NCBI GenBank assembly: GCA_911728455.2
Contig: OU452229.1
Location: 11,059,378-11,123,377 of the forward strand
Reading direction: 5' to 3'
Length of the DNA: 64,000 bases
From: Marthasterias glacialis
Taxonomy: Eukaryota; Echinodermata; Asteroidea; Forcipulatida; Asteriidae
Under the pieces are notes generated by a model. The model saw only the letters and a list, made by a program, of their open reading frames with translations, was not told where the DNA came from and did not search any database. The translations under genes and the position numbers were made by a program. Below, in pieces: positions 35,701 to 47,200 of the stretch (positions within the stretch are counted from its first letter, which is position 1; each line of letters begins with the position of its first letter).

Positions 35701-38700
35701 GGGCCCAGTAAGTTTGCTTCCGCCTTGCATGTCAAATCTTCATATTGGTAACAACTTGAAGTTCATCAAATGTGAGTTGAGAAAAGTTCAAGTCTTAGAA
35801 TCACGCTTTCATAACTTATTGTACCAGTTTTGAACTTGTTGCTATTTCAGGGATACAATATACTACCGCACTTTAGATGAGATCAAGATTGGTATATTAG
35901 GAGTTGGAGACATAGGAGTGGAAAGTAAGTGATTGATATCAGACCAAGTAAAAACAACAATAGGCATTTGTTTGGCTATATCCAAATTAGTGGCTATGGC
36001 TATGTTGGTTGCTGAGCGTGTTGCTAAGGACGTCCTAAACGTAATGACGTGGCGATCCAGCTGAAGCTGTAGCCACCAATTCAGAATTGGCCTTACCTGC
36101 CTTTCACAACAATGTATCATTTACTAATATCAAGAAAACCACACAGTAAAAAACATAACAGGTGTTATCCCAAGTGAATGTCTCTGGTGAAAAGCTGTTG
36201 AAAGCAACAAAAAAACCGATCCATGAAGCCCCGCCCCCTAACACATTGACCAATCACAGCATTGGCTACATCACCACTGTACACATGGGCACCACTACGT
36301 GCATCTCTTGAATGCCACACTGCACAACATGAACACGTGCGCTAAGAGTACCCGCACACACGTTTACATCTTTCAATAGAGTCAGACTTTTGTCGGACTA
36401 TCGGTGGCATACCCAAGGCTGTGATTGGTCAATTTGTAAGGGGGCGGGGCTTAATGGGTTGGTCTATTAGTGATGTGCAGATATATACGTAGGCTGACAA
36501 TTAAAACCAAAGTGCTATAAAAGGGGAGACAATACTGAGACCAAAACACTGTTCACAAATAACTTAGGCTGATCTCAACCGAATCAATAGGGGAGACTTT
36601 TGGCTCTCAATTCCCTGTTCATTGTCTTTATTCCCCATTGCCCCTTTGAAGTGGGCCAAAGGAAATTTACATTTCAGTAAAACAGTCGCCCTTTACCATT
36701 CAGCGGAAAACATACCATTCAACGGAAAACATACTTTGCTGTTACATGAGTCAAGAATTGTCACCGATGCTCATCGGTAAAATCTCATTAGAAAGCTTTT
36801 ACCAGGACAAACACTCTAATCAACTTGGCTTTATTAAACACTAATCCGAGTAACGCTCGTTTATGGTGTTTTACACCACCCAAGATGGCCACCGCACGCG
36901 TGCACGCGACGTGACAATAGCGCATCAGTGCGCATATCTACCAGTCAGCATGAAGGATTCACAGTGCGAGTGCGTTGACGCGCGCATACAACGGCCATAG
37001 CTGCGGTGGTGTAAACGCCCATGAACAAGCTGCTCAGATTAGTCTATAGAGTGACCCAGTTTTGACACAAAGTGTAAATAATGAAAATGTTATATATTGT
37101 GTCAAATTTGAGTCAATATAACTATAAATGGTTGAATTTTTCAATGCCATAAATAGAATTGTGTTTTGTTGTGTTTGTTCTTCAGTTGCAAGAATATGTA
37201 AAGCATTCAATATGACGGTATGGGGATTAGTCAGACGAGACTTGCCCATAGAAGAGAGAAGTGAACATGTGGATGTGTACAGGTAAGTAGATTAGACTGA
37301 TTTACACAAGTACAAATATTGAACATTAAAGGGGCTGCGTCGTCGTGATTATAGCAGGCCTGTGGCTGTGCATTGAATGATGAACTCTCACCCAGATACT
37401 GCACACATGTGCACTTGCAGTCAAATCACAAAGTGTGCCGTCTTTGTCAAACTGTGATGTGACTGCTGGCGAGTATGCAGTCGTAGAACCGGTAACTGTG
37501 TTATTCCATTTACTACTATAATCATGACGACACAGGCCGTTTAATGGTACCTTGACCTGTTAACACTCACATGTGTCAATTTAATAAAAACAAAGCTCAC
37601 GAGGCTCTCAGGGTGAAATGGTGACACTTTTATCATCATCCCGGAGTCTTTAATCCAGCTAGACGACACAAGATAAAAGATACAACACATTACTATAAAA
37701 TCACACGTTAAGCCAGTGGTCGCAAGTTCAAATCCCGCTCTAGTCAGTTTGTCTTTGTTCACCCCCAAAAATGGTTTCAAATTGTAACAGTTTACAGAAG
37801 GAGATTATGAGGCATTGAGAGGCTTCCACCCTTGTTCAATCATTGTACATTGTGGGTCTGATTTGTTGTCTTCTAATATTATTATAATATGCTTAATGCT
37901 TTTGGACATTAGCTGCATTATAGTTTAAAGTTATTTCAAAGTGCGTTTTGTTATAAACCCATTTGTTAAAAGCCATAATTCAATGTTAAGTTTACAGGTT
38001 TTCAAAGCCATAATTCAATGTTAAGTTTACAGGTTTTCAAAGCCATAATTCAATGTTTAGTTTGTAGGTTCTTTCGAAGAGTAAGGTCACTTTCTGGCGT
38101 ACTCTAGTTTGTTTCCAATAAACACACCATCCAACCAAACTGAATATTTCATAAAATTTGAGTTCTCCAGTATTTAGTGAAACCAACGATAAAACTATTT
38201 GTTTCGTCAGCCATTATATGCATGCATGCTCATTTTGGATGCAGCAATCAAAATAAGTTTTTTATTTTTTTATTTTTTTATTATTATTTTTTTTTTTTTT
38301 TTGGGGGGGGGGGGTCTCCATATGCCATGTTCTTGATTTTGACAATGAAAATAATTATCTTGAGGACTGTAACTGACAATTAAAACCATCGGTCTTTATT
38401 AGTCAGTCTTGAGGACTGACAATTAAAACTCTAGTTTCCGTTTGTATATTTCCTGAAGAATCCCTGCCTTTCAGTGCTCTTGTTATTTATGCCGTTCATT
38501 ACTTTTTTAAAAGTAATCAGACGTTGAGGTGAAAAAATAAAAAAGTTCAGATTTCATATTGGGGGGGGGGGGGCGTGCTCCTGGAGTTATGCCGCTGGAG
38601 CTTTCAGATTGACTACAATTATTTTACCAGGCATACCAGGAGATTTATTTCAGAGGAAAATGAACAGTGTATCTAGCCAAATTGCCTCTGATAGGCTAGC

Positions 38701-40310
38701 AGTTGGGTTTTTTTGCAATAAATTTACAGTTGATTCAGGTTTTATTCAATTTTGTATAATTTCTCCATCCATGCATGAGCATAGTTTTTTTTATATATAT
38801 AATGCAATCCATGAGTGAACTATTTACTGTTATAAATATTTGGTATTAACTACTATCGCAGGAAGATGGACGGATTATATGAGCTCCTCGCTGAATGTGA
38901 CTACATATGCAATGTGTTACCCAAAACACCGGAGACGGATGACATTCTGTCCCATGACGTTTTATCCAACTGCACCAAGAAGCCAGTCTTTATGAACATC
39001 GGAAGGGGTAATGCCATCAGTGAAGACGCCATACTGAAAGCCTTAGACAAAGGCTGGATCTCACACGCAATCCTAGATGTGTTTAGAGAGGAGCCACTAC
39101 CCAAAGAAAGCCCCCTGTGGTCGACCCCCAAGGTACCTTTGGAGTGGGTTTTATTCATGGTCAATACGGTTGCTGCATCTTACTCAGTACATACACCTCG
39201 TCCTTGGTTTTCGTCCAAGTGTAACAGACTGGGTTCAGTTCAACATTTAAAGTGAACATGAGCTAAACGATTAAATTATTTTCTTGCAAATTACAGGACT
39301 GAAAAGGGATGTAAAAAAGAAGTTTGGTAGGAAATCACTTTCAAACTCGTTTCAGATCAGTAATTTAATAAATTTTTTGTACATTGTTGCTTTTTTTCAG
39401 GTGACTCTTACACCACATGTAGCTGGCTTGACCCATGCAAAAGAGGCAAGTGTAAGCAATAGGGATGTTTTGGGAAGTCAATAGACTGATCCATTAAGCC
39501 CCGCCTACCTTAGCAACTGCCTAGCAACAGCACACGGTGTGACTTTCTTGCCACGATCGCAGCGGTGGTTCAGTTGCGGCCACATCGGATACACACGCAT
39601 GCATGGTTTTTGTGAACGGTATGGATTTAGTTTCAGAGCCTTTTGTGCAGAGTTTGGTGAGTCCAAAGAACAATGCAGACAGGAACACTGTTAAACCAAT
39701 GCTGAACGACTGTACAAGGATCACTGCTGTGGGATTTGCACTGCCAGAAATACGGAAAAAATTAAAACAAAGCAAAAGTTAGTAGGGTTGTGTGTGCTGT
39801 TGTGTGTTAGAACAATGGCGATGGTTGGTTTACTTTTCTAATGAAATTTTAATGTGTCAGACTTTCAGTGGCATTGTCAAGGCTGTGATTGGTCAATATG
39901 TTAGTAGGCGGGGCTTAATGGATCGGTCTATTCCAGCCACAATTCATCCGAATGGTTTGAATTTTTAAAAATTGGCAAAACTGGTGTGGGGTATTTAATA
40001 GATTGTGATAAACACTGCGGCAAAAACCTAATCCACAGGCAAACTACTTTGATGGGATTCAGATATCTTAACCACTAGATCACCGAGCGTGCTCAATGAT
40101 TAGAGGCCAGTCTGAATTCAATATTTAGTATTTAGCAGTGCGCAAATTTTCTTCAGTTGCGATAACATTTGCTTTATGCTGGTTCTAATTTTTATAGACT
40201 CTCCTCATGTTTCTTTCTTTTAGTTTACCATTTTGTTCGAAGAAAACTATGACCGTTACATCAATGGGAAACCTCTGAAATACACGGTGGACTGGGAGCA
40301 AGGATATTAA
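32591..40310 (+). CDS. D-2-hydroxyacid dehydrogenase (glyoxylate/hydroxypyruvate reductase type), complete, 8 exons
   Basis: Eight exons join without a phase break into 348 residues, usual for the family: 32591-32762, 34003-34128, 34285-34453, 35851-35924, 37186-37282, 38862-39132, 39401-39451, 40224-40310. The Rossmann motif ILGVGDIGVE gives GxGxxG at residues 173-178. The catalytic residues of this fold are present: Arg261 in MNIGRGN, Glu290 in DVFREEP and His309 in LTPHVAG. Arg and His are 48 apart, as I recall for bacterial GhrA. It should reduce 2-oxoacids such as glyoxylate or hydroxypyruvate in the cytosol; no targeting peptide is evident. Two arginines after the second strand (GLVRRD) suggest NADPH preference. 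The first ATG follows a repeat-derived stretch, so a 5' non-coding exon is possible. Confidence 0.93.
32775..33009 (+). mobile_element. MITE-like element, same family, copy 2
   Basis: Begins atagactgatccattaagcc 12 bases past the donor of dehydrogenase exon 1; right end tggatcggttta is degraded. Confidence 0.65.
33562..33790 (-). pseudogene. Possible LINE polymerase tail fragment
   Basis: On the minus strand GWKRPKGRSQVILARTTW resembles the 'R-P-x-G-R-P-x-x-x-W' end of LINE polymerases, followed by stops. Too short and broken for certainty. Confidence 0.3.
34003..34128 (+). CDS. Dehydrogenase exon 2
   Basis: Acceptor TAACATGTAG, donor TGGGCAG|GTTTGT. It encodes EITAEVLATLEEAEIIISET and KLKKTKWIQSTWAG, typical of the catalytic-domain strand 'L-K-W-I-Q-x-x-x-A-G'. 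Confidence 0.92.
34285..34453 (+). CDS. Dehydrogenase exon 3
   Basis: Acceptor TTCTTGCAG, donor AAATATG|GTAACA. It contains FTRFGQGLKTSMAEYTIGHI, where 'A-E-Y' marks the family's hinge helix before the nucleotide-binding domain. Confidence 0.93.
35275..35645 (+). mobile_element. TTAA-flanked MITE, family T, copy 3
   Basis: Begins TTAAAGCCCCAGCTCAACATT and ends with its exact inverse ending in TTAA; 371 bases, in the dehydrogenase intron before exon 4. Confidence 0.78.
35851..35924 (+). CDS. Dehydrogenase exon 4 (NAD(P)-binding GxGxxG)
   Basis: Acceptor GCTATTTCAG, donor GTGGAAA|GTAAGT. It encodes IKIGILGVGDIGVE with the dinucleotide-binding glycines. Confidence 0.94.
36214..36466 (+). mobile_element. 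MITE-like element, same family, copy 3
   Basis: Ends aaccgatccatgaagccccgcc and ggcggggcttaatgggttgg; about 250 bases, in the dehydrogenase intron before exon 5. Confidence 0.7.
36844..37031. mobile_element. MITE-like element, 'GTTTATGGTGTTTTACACCAC' family, copy 1
   Basis: Inverted ends around gtgttttacaccacc...ggccatagctgcggtggtgtaaac, GC-rich CpG-bearing centre. Related to 41271-41462. Confidence 0.6.
37186..37282 (+). CDS. Dehydrogenase exon 5
   Basis: Acceptor TTTGTTCTTCAG, donor GTACAG|GTAAGT. It encodes IARICKAFNMTVWGLVRRD, the Rossmann helix and second strand; the Arg-Arg end suggests the 2'-phosphate of NADPH is accommodated. Confidence 0.92.
37968..38070. repeat. 35-bp tandem repeat, three copies
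   Basis: Unit aaagccataattcaatgtta + agtttacaggttttc twice exactly and once degraded, in the dehydrogenase intron before exon 6. Confidence 0.9.
38862..39132 (+). CDS. Dehydrogenase exon 6 (catalytic Arg and Glu)
   Basis: Acceptor CTATCGCAG, donor CCCAAG|GTACCT. It carries CNVLPKTPETDDILSHDVL, VFMNIGRGNAISEDAILKAL and AILDVFREEPLPKESPLW, the family's most conserved signatures. Confidence 0.95.
39401..39451 (+). CDS. Dehydrogenase exon 7 (catalytic His)
   Basis: A 17-codon exon, VTLTPHVAGLTHAKEAS, after acceptor TTTTTTTCAG. The donor AAGT|GTAAGC keeps phase with the last exon; a GC donor six bases earlier (GAG|GCAAGT) is an alternative that would delete two residues. Confidence 0.9.
39482..39931 (+). 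mobile_element. MITE-like element, same family, copy 4
   Basis: Begins tagactgatccattaagcc about 30 bases past dehydrogenase exon 7 and ends ggcggggcttaatggatcgg; about 450 bases. Confidence 0.72.
40224..40310 (+). CDS. Dehydrogenase exon 8 (stop)
   Basis: Acceptor TTTCTTTTAG. It encodes FTILFEENYDRYINGKPLKY then TVDWEQGY and TAA, matching the family's C-terminal helix and 'G-x-P-L-x-x-x-V-D' end. Confidence 0.94.
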   Translation, partial: FTILFEENYDRYINGKPLKYTVDWEQGY

Positions 40311-40609
40311 CGGAGGGAAGCTGCGGAGAGTTCCTGTATCTTTCCAGCATTCAAGACAGGAGCATTACCTAGTAAGTTTTCCTTCTCACCAAAACAGTTG
40401 AGCATTAATAGCTTGTCACTGCAGCAGCATCATGTGCAGTGAAGCTATTTTGAAAGTTATTTCATTTAAATACACGTTGGTTTTAATCTGTACCTATCTG
40501 TTATGTTTTGTTTTGAACATTATGGGTACATCAGTTACGAATACTAGGCTCTTGGGCACAATTTGTTTGGTCTGTGTCTCAACATTATAGACCAAAACTC
40601 CTCAGGGCA

Positions 40610-40773
40610 CAATAGACCATTCCGGCTTTGGCAACAAGCCCCGCCCACACACCTTAGTTTGTGTACATTTATGCTGCACGTGTGACCAAGTTTGGCCGAG
40701 GTCACATGACCAAAAGGCGTGATCCAATTGGTCAATGAGCACAGTTTGATTGACCGTCGGGAACGGTCTATTG
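40610..40773. mobile_element. MITE-like element with CAATAGACCRTTCC ends
   Basis: Ends caatagaccattccgg and gggaacggtctattg, 164 bases, likely inside the dehydrogenase 3' UTR. Confidence 0.6.
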
Positions 40774-40796
40774 AGTCTCAAGGTAGTCACATAATA

Positions 40797-40978
40797 TCTT
40801 TTGATGATATAATGCTATGATATTAATTTTGCTATTGCTGTATCTTTTGATGATATAATGCTATATTAATTTCACTATTGCTATATCTTTTGATGATATA
40901 ATGCTATAATATTAATTTCGCTATTGCTTTATCTTTTGATGATATAATGCTACAATAGTAATTTCGCTATTGCTCTAC
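40797..40978. repeat. 43-46 bp tandem repeat, four copies
   Basis: Unit begins tatcttttgatgatataatg and ends aatttcgctattgct. Confidence 0.9.
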
Positions 40979-41060
40979 CTTAAAATGTTTACCAGCAAGC
41001 ATGAACTGTGGAACCTTCCATTCTCAATTACATGAGTATGTAAAAGTACATATGTACAGC

Positions 41061-41066
41061 AATAAA
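41061..41066 (+). promoter_or_regulatory. Candidate polyadenylation signal of the dehydrogenase gene
   Basis: An AATAAA lies about 750 bases after the stop codon. The presumed 3' UTR would then include a MITE (40610-40773) and a four-copy tandem repeat (40797-40978). Confidence 0.35.
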
Positions 41067-41270
41067 ACCGCATGTCGGGAACTAATGTCAGTGCTTTATT
41101 AATGTGTAACTTTTTTTTAAGTTAAACATTTATTTTACTTTTTTAAGGTCAACTGTAACTTGTATTAATTAATTGTAGATTGTGCACAGCAATACCGTCT
41201 TTGAATTGCGTTTTCTACCTGTATAACCGATAATATGCCTACTTCTGGACTACTGCTGCTATACACTCAT

Positions 41271-41462
41271 CCAGGCAGCTTGTTCATGGTGGTTTACACC
41301 ACTGCAGCTATGGCCGCCGCACGCGCACGTCGATGCACATGCACTGTGAATCCTCCATGCTGATTGGTACGTATGTGCGCTGACGCACTATTGTCATGTC
41401 GCGTGTGTGGCGGCCATAGCTGCGGTGGTGTAAAACACTATAAACAAGCGCTGCTCAAGTTT
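41271..41462. mobile_element. MITE-like element, same family, copy 2
   Basis: Ends cttgttcatggtggtttacac and gtgtaaaacactataaacaag; a partial right-half duplicate follows at 41505-41600. Confidence 0.6.
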
Positions 41463-43326
41463 GTGTATATATGGGTGGTGCCCCAACTTGTCATTTAACC
41501 TTGGCATATGTGCGCTGATGCACTATTGTCGTGTCTCGTGTGTGGCGGCCATAGGTTGCAGTGGTGTATAACACTATAAACGAGCGCTGTTCGGATTAGT
41601 GTGTATCTGGGGTGGTACCCCAACTTGTCATTTAGCCTTACTGAGCATAATTCAGTGACATTGTTGATTGGACATGACCAAGATTCATCATGGAACTTTC
41701 ATCTCTCTGATGTCACTCTGTGTCACCCCCACCCAAGCCTTCTTTAACTCTTGAAAGGCTACAATACAATGAAATGGCTCAAGTAGCCTTTGTGCTGGTT
41801 GTTCCACCTACATGTCCATGTTTGTCTGTCTACCTTTGTCTCCCAGTGTCTCGGATGAAAGATTCTTCGGGATTAATGGTACGCTAGTATTCGAGTCTGA
41901 ATCCTCAGTGTCAAGTTTGATTCAAAGTCCTGAGTTGTTTGGGTTGAGTCAGGACTCCATGAACAGTAGTCGCCATTCAAAGGGGGAAATTTAACTATTA
42001 ACTTGTTTTGCAAGAAAGGAACGCATTGAAATAGTTAGCATTTTGCTGTTCAGTCTGGAGTCAAAAACATTTGAGTTTGAGTTCCGAGGTGTAGCAGTGA
42101 CACCAGGATGTTTTCACTGGGGGTGGGGGGCCCAGGAACCATGTTTTTTTAATGAATTACATGTATCTACAGGGGGGCATCGGGGGGGGGGGGCACTTGA
42201 AATTTGTGGGGAGGGCCCCCCCCCCTCCTGGCTACGCCACTCAGGAGGTATGCACCCACGAGGTACATCACTCTGATCGTGCCCACTGTTGGTCCTTTCC
42301 ACCGCCTTGTACAATATCAGAAATAGCCCTGGTTATAAGGTTGTATGTAATTTCCTATTAAAGTGTTTGAATTTGTTCAAACATACAATGAAATGCAGCT
42401 GTTCAAGAATGAATTAATAAAGAAATATAGTTTATGTTACTTTACAATGTTTATTTCCCCCTCCTGCATTATATTACCATGGTATAACAAAACTTGCATT
42501 GCGGTGTGGTCCATAGGTTTTGTACATCCTTGTGGGCACTGCCCCCTTGTGACCCCTCTGGTGTACAAAATACCATGGGCCCCATCACAGCATTCACAAA
42601 TTGTATTTATGTATCATACCATTACGTACAATGACAGTACCAATGTTTTGTTTGTTGTGTAACAGATCATTGTAGAATGAATTGACATCAGTAAAAAGAG
42701 TAAAATGCGTTTTAATCAAATTTTCCTTTGTTCCAATATTTTCTTTCATGGAAAACAAATAATTCACTTTACTTTTCTAAGCTATTACTTTCTAAGCTAT
42801 AAAAGTAATTTAAATGGTACATGTACTTTATCATGTTAATAATTTGTTAAAATAAAAAATATACAAAAATATGTATTTTTTTAAAGATGAAATAAAAATA
42901 TGAGATAGTAAGTAAAAGAAAAAAAAGGAGCCTGTATGCTTGCCAAAGCTAATAAATTTTCCTTCTCCATAACCAGAAGCCATTAAACTCTTTACTTGTC
43001 AATGCTGTACTTACTAAGCAGAAAACCAGTACGTACATACATGTATAAAGCGCTGCTACTTGTAGGCCAAAAACATTGCCTGCACTTCTGTTTCTGTTTT
43101 TAGGGTACGCTGTTAATGCCAATCCATTATGAATAATTTGGGGTTGTTGATGAGGTCACTCGCCCTCCCAGGTCGCTAGTTCATATAGTGCTTAGATTCA
43201 TTTTAATTGGTTAGCCAGTGAATCAATCTTAACTGCTGAGCGCAATGTGATACAATACAAATTACCCGTGGCGACAGAGAAATTTGTGACGAGCATACAT
43301 GTAGATCCTTCCCAGGTGACGTCACT

Positions 43327-43501
43327 ATAGACCTTATGCACTGACGTCATCACGCCGCCATCTTGGAGGTAAAACGATGATGAAACAATTGAAACCCACA
43401 TCTTTGTCCGCGCGGCGCAGCGGATGGGCCAGTGAGCAACCTTCTTTTGACCTCTAGCTGAAGGCGCCCTACACAAATGACGCCATGTGCATAAGGTCTA
43501 T
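43327..43501. mobile_element. MITE-like element with ATAGACCTTATGCAC ends
   Basis: Ends atagaccttatgcac and gtgcataaggtctat, 175 bases, with internal ccgccatcttgg. Confidence 0.65.
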
Positions 43502-44083
43502 TTCATCTCTCCCCGTGCTGGAGTACTTGCATGCACTCGTCAAGCGCAAACGTTTAGTAGAACTGCACAAATGAGTGCTACGAAACGCAACGCTGGATGG
43601 CACTACGCGTACCTATCCAACATGTGCATAGTACTCCAGCACGGCGGACAATGTGACGATAGTGTGAAGGCTCTGTTATTGGGGTCCTTGATTCGTATGA
43701 GGCTCAGTCTAACAGACCCTGAGTCATGGGCAGGAATCCAAATAAAACAAAAATCGCATAACTGACCTGGACTGTGATGAGGCTGTTGGACTTGGAAATC
43801 AGGCAGTGATAACCCAGAACTTGCTTGGCCTTGGGATGTCGGGAACATTTTTTTAACCATTTTCTTTGTTTTGGTATGTAGAGAGACCTCTCCAAGCGCT
43901 GCAGTTAAAACCCTTCAAATAGTTATAAAAGTGAGTTGTAGGTTAAGTGTAGGACATTTTCACAAAGAGAGTCGATACATGTATATGACTTGAGAAAATA
44001 AAATCATCATCATCGATCGGCTATAACTTTTGCTTGCTTCAGGTACGATGACTGATGTCCCATTCCAAATGAACTCATATTTG

Positions 44084-44223
44084 CTAATGATTTCCCTCTC
44101 CTTGCAAAATTAAACAAATGAGAAACAACAAACTGAACCATGGAGATGCATGACCCCGGTGTATAGCAGCACCGGCGGTTGTTGGCAGGGACTGCTGGGT
44201 GCTCAGTTCTCCATTGACATCAT
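44084..44223 (-). CDS. SRCR protein exon 7 (C-terminal anchor, stop)
   Basis: Acceptor TGTCATTACAG; stop TAG at 44086-44084. It encodes a Ser/Thr/Pro/Ala-rich stalk (STQQSLPTTAGAAI), then HASPWFSLLFLICLIL and GEGNH. The layout (small residues, short spacer, 13-residue hydrophobic run) fits a GPI signal; a minimal membrane helix is the alternative. Confidence 0.82.
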
Positions 44224-47200
44224 CTGTAATGACAAGAAGCATTTAAACAAAGCATTTAAACAAACAAGAACCTTGGGAAAGTTAATAATTTTTTTTTAAT
44301 TTGGCACACACGGGCTTATTAAAATACTGTCTACTGACAATAAGTATACAAAAAAAGTACTTAGACATTTTTTTCCGGGAAGGGGTGGGGGAGTGGGGAG
44401 AGGGGGAAAGCGGGGGAGGGGGTATCTAATGTATTAATCCATTTATTTGTGTGTTTCGATCTCATTTGGGGGGGGCACTAGCCCCCCCCCTTGCCCCCAG
44501 TGAAAAAATCCTGGCTCTGCTGCTGCTACCTCTCCACTGCTGGGCAATATTTGGAAGATGGTGTAGCAGCTTCTAATCAATGTGGCACTCTGGAACACTT
44601 GGTGGCAGCAGACATACCAGGTAAATATCCATTGTTTACGTAGTTCTGAGCGTGCCTGAGAACAATATCCGAGAACAATGGATAATTACCTGGTAAGTAT
44701 GCTGCCACCCAGTGTCCCCAAAGTCTCCCACTGGTACAATGGAAAAAAGAGTGCAAATAAAACAAAGGATACCTCTAGATTTGGAGCACCCCATGTAGAC
44801 ATCCTGCTCATGACTGCATTGGTGTTGATACCATGTTCCAAGTTCACATTGGTCCAATCTGTCTTCATCACCTTTACATGCTATGCCCTCTTGTAGTATT
44901 GGTCCTTTATAACCAGACCCACCACTTCCCTATCAACCAAAGCAATGAAAGAGTACATTAAACCTCACATGATCAGTGTGTTTTCTTGACACAATCCATC
45001 CATGCGCCAAGATGCCACGACAGTGGCATTTTGAGGCACACACATACCTACTCACAGATTACAGCCCTTGTCCAAGGTGCTTCAGTGAGAATGGTAAACT
45101 GGAGAAGTCGCCAGCTATGCTCAATTGAAATGGATTTCGGGCCACTGCGGGAAGAGATAAGGGTCTCAACCTTGGTCAGTTTCTGCAGTGGCAATCTGTG
45201 GCACTGATGGATCACACATACAAATACAGTGACAGGAAAGTGTGGCATGGATTACCTCACCGATGTTTCCATAGCATATTGGAGATTTTGAGGCACTTTG
45301 GAGTATGCATATTTATAGGAGGTTTAATAAGAAAGAATTCTCACTCTCTTTTCAATGATTTGGACTCAAGTGCCGATGGCCAAATAATCAGAGTGTACCG
45401 TGGGTTAAATTCCCAGTCATGACATTTGTGTCCTTGAGAAGGCACTTAACCATAAATGCTTCTCTTAAACCAAGTGTACAAAAATGAGGACCAGTGAGGG
45501 CTGAGATACTATTGTGTTGGGTTGACCCCTTAGCACCGATATAAGAAGTTTGGGGTTGTATGCTCCCAATGGAGTTGAGAAACTTGAGGAATGGTCCAAG
45601 TATAGCCTGATGAACAGAGATCAATAATGTTGTAAAGTGCCTTGATCTAGCTACTAGGATATGTGCACTATAAACATTTGTAAGAACCACGCATAGTAGT
45701 ATTATTATTGATATTATTATTATTATTATTATTTAAAGTTGAGGGAGAGAAGGGATTCAATTCAAACACAGATATTTTTTCTCAGTCTTCATTGTGAGAC
45801 AGCTGGAGATGGGATTCAATTCAAACACAGATATTTTTTCTCAGTCTTCATTGTGAGACAACTGGAGATTTGCCCAAACAAAAATGCTTCCGCAGTGCCC
45901 AAGTTAAAGAACATTTTATTACTCTTATTATCCCCGATGCAAAATTAACATCTATCGTTTAAGGTTTTGACTCTCTTTGTTTTCTGTTCACCCCGTCATC
46001 AATAGTATTATATACCGCTTTTAAAATAGTTCTGGTGTTGTGGGCAAATGCCAGACATATCAGATTTTGGGCTAAGTTTTGCTACTAGCTTATCATTATG
46101 ACCAATCTGGTGACGACAGTTCAGTTAAGCTTCATTCTCAACTTACCAATCCGTTCCCATCGTACCAGAGTTTACTGTAGCCAAGCTCGCGACATGCAAC
46201 ACGGGAATTTTCTCGGGTCCACCCGGTGTTACAGATTGTGCCCCATTTTCCATCATGGAATATCTCCAGATATGTTGATCTCCCTGACTGACTCCCACGG
46301 TCGACTCCAGGATATGCAAACCGAATTGGGTGTTTTCCTTCTGAATATGTACATAAAAACATTTGGGTAAAAATTGATGCTCAAGCAATTTGGAATAACA
46401 CTATACCAGGCATGTAACTTTGCAATTTCAAAAAACGAGGAAACAGCCAAACACACATAACTTTGTAGTGTTCTTCAGTTTTCCATGGGACTAAAAGTGA
46501 AGAAAAAAAGAGAAAATCAGCTGATCCGCTGAAAAGTTCCATGTCTGTATACACTGCCCCCACTCCACATGGCATTCCCAAACAGGGACGAGAGTGGATA
46601 AAAATCAGCGAAACACCGGTGGAGGTTTTGGTGGCTACCAACCACGCCATATCCTGTATCAATGGCAGCATTCTGTGCTTAAATGTAGATGGGGCAAGCA
46701 CCTTGGTGTAGTCAAAATACAGTACAAGTACAAGGGTCTGGATGTATGTAAATGGCATTAAAAACAAAACTAAAAACAAAACAATAGATTCGTAAAACCT
46801 GGAAATCTAGAAGAATCTCATCCCTGCCCCCAATAGGGGCCTACATGATCTGTATATTTGACCATGTTGGCTCTCATCCAATATCCATGAATTGAACCCT
46901 AGTACAACCCATGCCCACACCTTTACCTCAAGAATAATCTTTATAAACACTCCCCTTTTACATATAACTGCTCATAAACCCCAAACCCAGCCAAAACAAA
47001 CAAGCACTAATCTCTATCCTTCTAAATCAAGTAATTAAACCGAGGCTGGAGGGGCCTAAAAAGTCATTTTTGGTATTCATAAATGAGAATCTGCTTTCAC
47101 CAAATTGAAGACGGGGAACCTGACAAAGATGATGGCAGCACAATGACAATCTATGGACCTGTTTCAAACAGTGGCTTTGGCTTAGCCTCTGGCTTAGCCT

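Larger units (their letters stand above)
40311..44083. other. Spacer between the convergent dehydrogenase and SRCR genes
   Basis: Holds the two 3' UTRs, listed MITEs, AT-rich DNA (42700-42960) and poly-G/poly-C tracts (42183-42225). No further coding sequence recognised. Confidence 0.5.

Noticed and set aside
46381..46779. 132-codon minus-strand frame with a hydrophobic start between SRCR exons 4 and 5
   Set aside because: No recognised domain, no SRCR cysteines, and the flanking SRCR exons join without it. Could be a chance frame.
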